DNA of 12,716 nucleotides from contig QHBL01000042.1 in NCBI GenBank assembly GCA_003244125.1, forward strand, positions 1 through 12,716, read 5' to 3'. How positions within the stretch are numbered: position 1 is the first letter of the stretch; the number at the start of each line of letters is the position of its first letter. The DNA comes from Chthoniobacterales bacterium. Lineage in GTDB: Bacteria; Verrucomicrobiota; Verrucomicrobiae; Chthoniobacterales; UBA10450. The notes below the pieces were generated by a model. It did not search any database and was not told where the DNA came from. It saw only the letters and a program-made list of their open reading frames with translations. Both the position numbers and the translations under genes were made by a program. Below are positions 8,279-12,716 of this stretch, in pieces.

Positions 8279-9234
8279 CCGAAGAGTGCGCATAAACCGG
8301 CACGGAGAAGCGCGATGTCGCGTTCACGCTGCTGAAGCAACTCCGCCGCGTGATCAAGAGTCGTTAGCTCAAAACCGACTTCGTCCATCGGCTGCCATTG
8401 CGCGGCGCGCGCCAGATCGACTGTGATCACGTGCGCCAGTTTGGGGTAACCGCCGATGGTTTGGCAATCGGCAAGCAGCACGATGGGCGCGCCGCCGGGC
8501 GGGAGCTGGATTGTTCCGGGCGCAACAGCTTCAGAGATGAGTTCGCCTTGCGCTGAATCGACGCTTGGGCCTTCGAGGCGCAAACCCATTCGGTCGGAAT
8601 TGAGCGCGACGCGGAACTTGCCGCGAAGAAGCTGCGCGCCGGCGGTGTCATCCCAATTGTTGCCCGAGATGACGTTCAGGGTCATGCCGAGCTCCGCTCG
8701 GGATGACAAAAGTTGCGGGCCGCTCCAGTTCGCGAGTGCACCAGTCATTTGCTGTGCGATTCGTTCTGCTCTTTCACTCCGCGGTGCCAGCGGAAGTTCG
8801 TCGCCATCACGCAACGTGCGGCCACGATGCCCGCCGAAACGCGCGCGCAGATCAGTGGAGCGACTCCCGAGCAGCGGCGGCACATCGATGCCACCGGAAA
8901 TCGCGAGCCAGGCGCGTCCGCGCTTGGGCAGGATTTCGCAGAGCGTGTCTCTCGGGACATGCGCGCAACGAAGGTGTGGAACTGTGACTGTTCCCACGCG
9001 CACTTCGAAATCGCCGCCGCTCCAGGCGACGAGGCGCTCGTCCGCAAGCTGGAGCCCAACACGTCCAGTCGATATTTCGAGACCGGCAGCGTCTTCATCA
9101 TTGCCGACGAGCAGATTGAGCACTCGCAACGCGGCGGAATCGAGCGCGCCCGTAGTCGGGACGCCGAATTTCCGGAAACCAAATCGACCGCGGTCCTGAA
9201 CAGTTGCGCCATAACCAGCGGAAAGAACTAACAT
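8275..9234 (-). CDS. pxpC: 5-oxoprolinase subunit C (biotin-dependent carboxyltransferase/KipA family)
   Basis: The protein has 319 residues. Landmarks are the N-terminal GATVQDRGRFGFRKFGVPTTGALD (9-32), GLEISTGRVGL (51-61), the centre AISGGIDVPPLLGSRSTDLRARFGG (111-135), and the C-terminal half with NSDRMGLRLEGP (212-223), SEAVAPGTIQLPPGGAPIVLLADCQTIGGYPK (234-265) and VITVDLARAAQ (269-279). With PxpB it forms the partner complex of PxpA; in Bacillus the homologue KipA antagonises KipI. Between the two lobes, residues about 172-185 carry an unusual insertion coded by a palindromic repeat. The start ATG at 9232-9234 lies three bases after the pxpB TAG, and the stop overlaps the pxpA start. 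Confidence in the family is high. Confidence 0.95.
   Translation of the reverse strand: MLVLSAGYGATVQDRGRFGFRKFGVPTTGALDSAALRVLNLLVGNDEDAAGLEISTGRVGLQLADERLVAWSGGDFEVRVGTVTVPHLRCAHVPRDTLCEILPKRGRAWLAISGGIDVPPLLGSRSTDLRARFGGHRGRTLRDGDELPLAPRSERAERIAQQMTGALANWSGPQLLSSRAELGMTLNVISGNNWDDTAGAQLLRGKFRVALNSDRMGLRLEGPSVDSAQGELISEAVAPGTIQLPPGGAPIVLLADCQTIGGYPKLAHVITVDLARAAQWQPMDEVGFELTTLDHAAELLQQRERDIALLRAGLCALFG
8681..8707. repeat. Palindromic repeat inside pxpC
   Basis: The arms GTCATGCCGAGC (8681-8692) and GCTCGGGATGAC (8696-8707) are reverse complements with one mismatch and a 3-bp spacer. The minus-strand version, TTTGTCATCCCGAGCG, matches the left end of the intergenic repeat at 9998-10099 (TTTGTCATTCCGAGCG) at 15 of 16 positions. 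The palindrome is read in frame as about LSSRAELGMT in the PxpC inter-lobe linker. Confidence 0.65.
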
Positions 9235-9237
9235 GAG

Positions 9238-9942
9238 CTACGTCTCGTTAGAGGCGGCGACATCGAATTCGGCCCGGTTGATCAGCCGAAAGCGGACGCG
9301 ATCTCCGAGTGCGAGCAGGGCAGGAGGAGTGTTGCTCGCATCGAACAGTCGCAGCGGAGTGCGGCCGATGATGTTCCATCCGCCAGGGGATTCGAATGGG
9401 TAAATGCCGGCTTGAGCGTTCGCGACCGCGACGGAACCGGCGGGAACTTTCGTGCGCGGAGTGGGAAGTCTCGGAACGTGCAATTGCTTTGGCAAACCGG
9501 CCAGGTACGGAAAACCGGGCATGAACCCGAGACAGGCGACGGTGAATTCCGTGAAGGTATGTAGATTGATGATGTTGGAAAACGACAACTGCGTCTCGTT
9601 AGCAACGCGCTGCGCATCGAGCGCGAACTCGGCGTCATAGCAAACGGGAATGTCGATTGTTGCGCGCACAGTCGCTGGCAGCGGTTCGGTCGAGCCGACA
9701 ACAGCGGAAATCTGGTCCTTCAGTTTCGATGTTGTTTGCGATCGATCGAGAAATAAGGCGATGGACTGGTAAGCTGAGGTGACCTCGACCACGTCTTTGA
9801 GCTGCGCGCGCTCAAGTGCGCTGGCCGCAGATAGGGCTCGCTGAAGTAAGACGCCGGCGTCAGATGATTCGGCGGCGAAATCAATGAGCAATGCCGCGTC
9901 GCCGAGCGGTGTGATTTTCACGTGACCGCATCTTGCTGTCAT
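9238..9942 (-). CDS. pxpB: 5-oxoprolinase subunit B (carboxyltransferase/KipI family)
   Basis: The protein has 234 residues from the ATG at 9940-9942. The N-terminus ITPLGDAALLIDF (10-22) and the SAYQSIALFLD strand (57-66) are typical. The C-terminal cyclophilin-like domain shows the strong family signature FTVACLGFMPGFPYLAGLP (133-151) and PAGSVAVANAQAGIYPFESPGGWNIIGRTPLRLF (167-200). It pairs with PxpC (KipI-KipA in Bacillus) in 5-oxoprolinase. An in-frame TTG nine bases upstream (9951) and a GTG at codon 8 are alternative starts; no convincing ribosome-binding site separates them. It is the first gene of the pxpBCA-permease operon, so the promoter should lie in 9943-10217. I see no clear -35/-10 pair there. 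Confidence 0.94.
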   Translation of the reverse strand: MTARCGHVKITPLGDAALLIDFAAESSDAGVLLQRALSAASALERAQLKDVVEVTSAYQSIALFLDRSQTTSKLKDQISAVVGSTEPLPATVRATIDIPVCYDAEFALDAQRVANETQLSFSNIINLHTFTEFTVACLGFMPGFPYLAGLPKQLHVPRLPTPRTKVPAGSVAVANAQAGIYPFESPGGWNIIGRTPLRLFDASNTPPALLALGDRVRFRLINRAEFDVAASNET

Positions 9943-9997
9943 CTCTGCCAAAGTCGAGGGACGAGAGGGGAGACTTGAAGAAGCGGTGGATCGGTTC

Positions 9998-10099
9998 CTT
10001 TGTCATTCCGAGCGCAGCGGAGCGGAATCGAGGAATCTCTAGCTCTTTTTTAAATCGGAAATGTTTAGAGATGTCTCCGTTTCAGTCGACATGACAAAG
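9998..10099. repeat. MITE-like imperfect palindromic repeat, intergenic
   Basis: The element ends in the 9-bp perfect inverted repeat CTTTGTCAT (9998-10006) / ATGACAAAG (10091-10099). Inside, ATCTCTA on the left half (about 10035-10041) is mirrored by TAGAGAT on the right (about 10066-10072), so the 102 bp can fold into a long, interrupted hairpin. Its left end, TTTGTCATTCCGAGCG, belongs to a repeat type that I recall as widespread in soil bacteria (GTCATTCCGAGCG, AGGAATCTC). It sits between the divergent pxpB and radical SAM genes. The rest of the 275-bp gap holds one 6-bp-stem hairpin (10139-10161) and nothing else that I recognise. Confidence 0.7.
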
Positions 10100-10217
10100 A
10101 TGGGGCAACGCGACACGCCGAGTGGCCGGCGACGTGGTCTGCCGCCGGGGACGGACGGCAGCTATAACGCGATTTAATTACTGGACACGGATTATGTTCA
10201 GGTGAACGTATTCCCAT

Positions 10218-11342
10218 ATGAGGCGAATTCCGGATGCGCAGAAGCTCTGGGGACACGTGCGCGAGATTCCTACCGCCGCGCGCACGCTGCATCCGCGCGA
10301 GTTTCATGCGCGCGGCGCCTCAGTCAATCCGGCGAATCGCTTCGAGCAGTTGCACGTGGAGGAGGATGCGACCGATGAGATCGATGCCGATGCGCGGCCG
10401 CGGCGCACGATTTTTTATCGCGACTTCTCGCAGTCCATCATCGCGCGCAACAACAGCCCTGATGTTGGATTCGAAACCAGCGTAAACCCGTATCGCGGTT
10501 GTGAACACGGCTGCGTTTACTGCTACGCGCGGCCGAGTCATGAATATCTCGGCTTCTCGTCCGGCACCGATTTCGAGTCGCGCATTATGGTAAAAACCGA
10601 CGCGCCGGCGTTGCTCGAAGCGGAGCTCTCCTCGCGCAAATGGCGGCCGCGGGTCATCGCCATCAGTGGAGTGACCGATCCCTATCAGCCGGTGGAACGC
10701 AGGTTGGAGATCACGCGCGGCTGTCTCCAGGTGCTGGCGCGGTTCCGTAATCCCGTCGGCATCATCACCAAGAACCGGCTCGTGGCGCGCGATGCTGATC
10801 TGCTCGCTGAGCTGGCGCGGTTCAACTGTGCCGCGGTAAACATTTCGGTGACTTCGCTCGATGAGAAATTGCAGCGCGTGCTGGAACCGCGCACTTCGCC
10901 GCCGCAGGCCCGGCTGGAAGCGATGGCGAAGTTGCGCGCGGCTGGTGTGCCGGTGGGCGTGATGGTGGCGCCGATCATTCCGGGACTGACCGATCACGAG
11001 ATGCCGTCGATCGTTCAGGCATGCGCGAAGGCGGGCGCGCAATTCGCAGGATACACCATCGTGCGGCTGCCTTTCGCCGTCGCGCCGCTCTTCGAGCGCT
11101 GGCTGGATGAACATTTCCCGGAGCGGAAAGCGAAAGTGCTTTCACGGATTCGCGCGATTCGTGGCGGCGAAAGATTCCACGATGCGCGATGGGCGACGCG
11201 GATCAAAGGCGAAGGCATTTTCGCGGAGCAAATCGCGTCGCTGTTTCAGATGAGTTGTCGCAAGTACGGCATCGGTCCGCGGCCGGAGTTATGCACGACA
11301 GCATTCCGGCGAGCGCGGGAGCAGCTCACGCTTCAGATCTGA
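10218..11342 (+). CDS. PA0069-family (SplB-like, COG1533) radical SAM protein
   Basis: The protein has 374 residues. The radical SAM cluster motif is VNPYRGCEHGCVYCYARPSHEYLG (89-112), with C95, C99 and C102 as the CX3CX2C ligands of the 4Fe-4S cluster. Preceding it is the family N-terminus ARGASVNPANRFEQLHVEED (31-50), and following it are VIAISGVTDPYQPVE, TKNRLVARD, VNISVTSLD and VGVMVAPIIPGLTD, the strand motifs of the partial TIM barrel. The family is often annotated as spore photolyase-like, but its substrate is unknown to me and this is not a spore former by context. About 30 residues precede the RGA motif, somewhat more than I expect, so the start could be later (for example GTG at 10257). 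For the ATG at 10218, AGGTGA lies 12 bases upstream. Monocistronic, divergent from pxpB. Confidence 0.9.
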   Translation: MRRIPDAQKLWGHVREIPTAARTLHPREFHARGASVNPANRFEQLHVEEDATDEIDADARPRRTIFYRDFSQSIIARNNSPDVGFETSVNPYRGCEHGCVYCYARPSHEYLGFSSGTDFESRIMVKTDAPALLEAELSSRKWRPRVIAISGVTDPYQPVERRLEITRGCLQVLARFRNPVGIITKNRLVARDADLLAELARFNCAAVNISVTSLDEKLQRVLEPRTSPPQARLEAMAKLRAAGVPVGVMVAPIIPGLTDHEMPSIVQACAKAGAQFAGYTIVRLPFAVAPLFERWLDEHFPERKAKVLSRIRAIRGGERFHDARWATRIKGEGIFAEQIASLFQMSCRKYGIGPRPELCTTAFRRAREQLTLQI

Positions 11343-11389
11343 TGGGAGTGTGGGAACCGCACGCAGCGCGGGCATCGCGCGGCGACTCT

Positions 11390-11519
11390 GGGTAGCGCAC
11401 GCGTCTCGCGTGCTGGTTTCGGCGTCACGCCGAAACAGGCTTTTCCTTTTGACGACGCTGAAGGAAAAGTCCGCGAAGGCGTGACGCCTTCGCCGACACG
11501 CGAGACGCGTGCGCTACCC
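11390..11519. repeat. 130-bp cloverleaf inverted repeat between convergent genes
   Basis: The outer arms 11390-11412 and 11497-11519 are perfect 23-bp reverse complements. Inside are three more perfect hairpins: 11416-11425 with 11427-11436 (10 bp, core GGCGTCACGCC), 11440-11448 with 11461-11469 (CTTTTCCTT/AAGGAAAAG), and 11473-11482 with 11484-11493 (10 bp, core GGCGTGACGCC). The outer stem and the middle hairpin share the centre 11454.5, and the two side hairpins are placed symmetrically about it with cores that are reverse complements of each other. The whole can fold as a cloverleaf on either strand. It lies between the 3' ends of the radical SAM and MFS genes and could also terminate transcription in both directions, although no U-tract follows the outer stem. 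Confidence 0.9.
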
Positions 11520-11587
11520 GAAACACCCGACGCGCTCGCGAAATAAAGAACTGCGACGATGCGAAGTTCCAGGCTGCGTCCGACCGG

Positions 11588-12716
11588 CTATGCTCGCGAG
11601 ATCGCGCGCGCGTCTCCTGTTTTGTGCAGCCATTTTTGTTTCCGCATGACCATCAACATCGAAATGCCGCCGATGGCGCCGAAGGCGGCCATGATCGGAT
11701 ACCAGACGCTCCAGCCGTGACGATCGATCATCCAGCCAGTGAAGGGCAAGGCCAGAGCCGTGCCGTAATATTGGAACGAATCGACGACGCCTGAGGCGAA
11801 GCCAGCCATTTTTCTCCCGCCGATATCCATGGGAGCGGCCGCGCCGACGATGGCGTGTGTTGAATTTGCCGTCAACGCGACCAGCACGAGGAAGAGGCAT
11901 CCAATGAAAATTCCCGCCGGCGTAGGCCCGACGACGCCGGCCGCGATCACCACAGCCGCGGTCAGAATGACGGCGCACTCGAAAAAGTAGAGGGTCATCG
12001 CGACCGGCGAACGATGGCCTTGAAAAAAGGTGTCGGAGATTCGTCCGGCGGCGAACGAACCAATCACCGCCACCAGCGGCATGAGATTGACCGTCCACAA
12101 CACTGCCGCCGGTTTATCGGCAAGGTTGAGTTTCAGTTGGTCGTGGAAATAGAGAACCATCAATTGGTCCGAGCTGTTCCGCACTGCGCCGGTGCATCCG
12201 TAGGCGACCGCATAAAACCAGATCAACGGATGAGTGAAAATGGTGGTGAAACATTCGCGCAAACCAGCGCGGCTGCTGCTGTCGCCGGTGTCGCTTTCGA
12301 TCACGCCGCGGTAGCCGGCTTCTTCCGGCGTTTCCTTGACGAAAATGGCGAGCAGGACTGCGATTACCGCGACGAAGAGCGGTGGAATTCGAAAGAGCCA
12401 ATGCCACTCGTCCTTCGCCACCACCCAGGCGCCGATGGTGAAGCCGGCCAGAATGATGGGAGCGAGATTGTTGATCGCGAATTGACCCAGCTGAATCATG
12501 AAACCGAAAATGCCGGTGAAGGTGCCGCGCTCGGTTCGCCGGAACCAGGCCGCATTCATCTTCACCATGCCGGGCGTGCCGAAGGATTGGAGGTAGCCGT
12601 TGAAGAGCCAGATGGCGGCGAAAGTGGCGAAGGTGCCGGCGAAAGAAGCGAAGCCGAAGATGAGATTGATGGCGATGGTGCCGGCCGCGCCTATGAGCAT
12701 GGCAGTCTTGCCGCCG
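11588..12716 (-). CDS. MFS transporter, 5' end outside window (OPA/GlpT-like subgroup likely)
   Basis: About 375 residues are visible; the frame runs off the right edge. The first visible residues GGKTAMLIGAAGT are the end of the MFS motif A loop between TM2 and TM3, so roughly the first 80-90 residues (TM1-TM2) are missing. Next come NGYLQSFGTPGMVKMNAAWFRRTERGTFTGIFG, typical of TM4-TM5 in organophosphate:phosphate antiporters, and a cytoplasmic loop with the FVKETPEEAGYRG motif. A second half follows with about six more TMs, including VIGSFAAGRISDTFFQGHRSPVA, the second motif-A-like loop. The internal ATG at 12700 is not the start, because motif A continues upstream of it. The substrate cannot be told; glycerol-3-phosphate or sugar-phosphate transport is suggested only by family resemblance. 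Confidence 0.88.
   Translation of the reverse strand, partial: GGKTAMLIGAAGTIAINLIFGFASFAGTFATFAAIWLFNGYLQSFGTPGMVKMNAAWFRRTERGTFTGIFGFMIQLGQFAINNLAPIILAGFTIGAWVVAKDEWHWLFRIPPLFVAVIAVLLAIFVKETPEEAGYRGVIESDTGDSSSRAGLRECFTTIFTHPLIWFYAVAYGCTGAVRNSSDQLMVLYFHDQLKLNLADKPAAVLWTVNLMPLVAVIGSFAAGRISDTFFQGHRSPVAMTLYFFECAVILTAAVVIAAGVVGPTPAGIFIGCLFLVLVALTANSTHAIVGAAAPMDIGGRKMAGFASGVVDSFQYYGTALALPFTGWMIDRHGWSVWYPIMAAFGAIGGISMLMVMRKQKWLHKTGDARAISRA

Noticed and set aside
8456..9199. 247-residue plus-strand frame opposite pxpC
   Set aside because: Ser/Arg/Pro-rich translation without domain features, fully covered by PxpC on the other strand. High GC keeps antisense frames open.
10139..10161. Hairpin CTGCCG/CGGCAG as a terminator or RNA gene
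   Set aside because: Only a 6-bp stem with an 11-base loop, no T-tract, and no gene ending nearby on either strand.
10320..11114. 264-residue open frame antisense to the radical SAM gene
   Set aside because: It is a shadow frame: low-complexity Arg/His-rich translation, no motif, and the plus strand carries a well-defined family with an intact CX3CX2C motif.

Overview
The window is GC-rich bacterial chromosome with tight gene packing, ATGA start/stop overlaps and many palindromic repeats. The gene content (a RecF-pathway pair, a threonyl-tRNA synthetase without the usual N-terminal TGS domain, a pxpBCA oxoprolinase cluster, a PA0069-type radical SAM protein) and a short protein with the signature LALGGSLDPEPDSQSPF that I associate with Verrucomicrobiota suggest a soil-type verrucomicrobium. 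That assignment is an inference from memory of families, not a search result.

Layout, left to right. A plus-strand 3' fragment that looks like the C-terminus of RecO (1-249) runs convergently into, and overlaps by 20 bp, a minus-strand RecQ helicase (230-2413). Continuing on the minus strand: a periplasmic OmpA-domain protein (2480-3130), a minimal nucleotidyltransferase (3206-3952), a short conserved-looking protein whose frame overlaps the nucleotidyltransferase gene by 110 bp (3843-4067), thrS (4073-5998), an APC-family amino-acid permease (6048-7541), and pxpA, pxpC and pxpB (7538-9942). Transcription order is pxpB-pxpC-pxpA-permease, then thrS-small protein-nucleotidyltransferase, then the ompA-like gene and recQ. 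A 275-bp divergent gap with a palindromic repeat separates pxpB from a plus-strand radical SAM gene (10218-11342). That gene converges on an MFS transporter (11588 to the right edge, 5' part missing), with a 130-bp cloverleaf-shaped inverted repeat between them.

The pxpBCA genes should make the ATP-dependent 5-oxoprolinase that returns 5-oxoproline to glutamate. The permease is translationally coupled to pxpA and is a plausible importer for this or a related amino acid. The nucleotidyltransferase and its overlapping partner sit directly behind thrS and may be coupled to it.

The least ordinary content is repeat biology. Two palindromic repeat families each appear to have one intergenic copy and one copy inside a protein-coding gene, in frame: an AGCGCA-N4-TCTCGC family (intergenic at 11390-11519, inside thrS near 5061-5116) and a TTTGTCAT-Y-CCGAGCG family (intergenic at 9998-10099, inside pxpC at 8681-8707). 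A third, heptameric repeat supplies the stop codon of the permease gene. The other highlight is the long out-of-phase overlap, in which the ribosome-binding site of the nucleotidyltransferase is made from two glycine codons of the small protein. No rRNA, tRNA, CRISPR array, insertion sequence or phage gene was seen.
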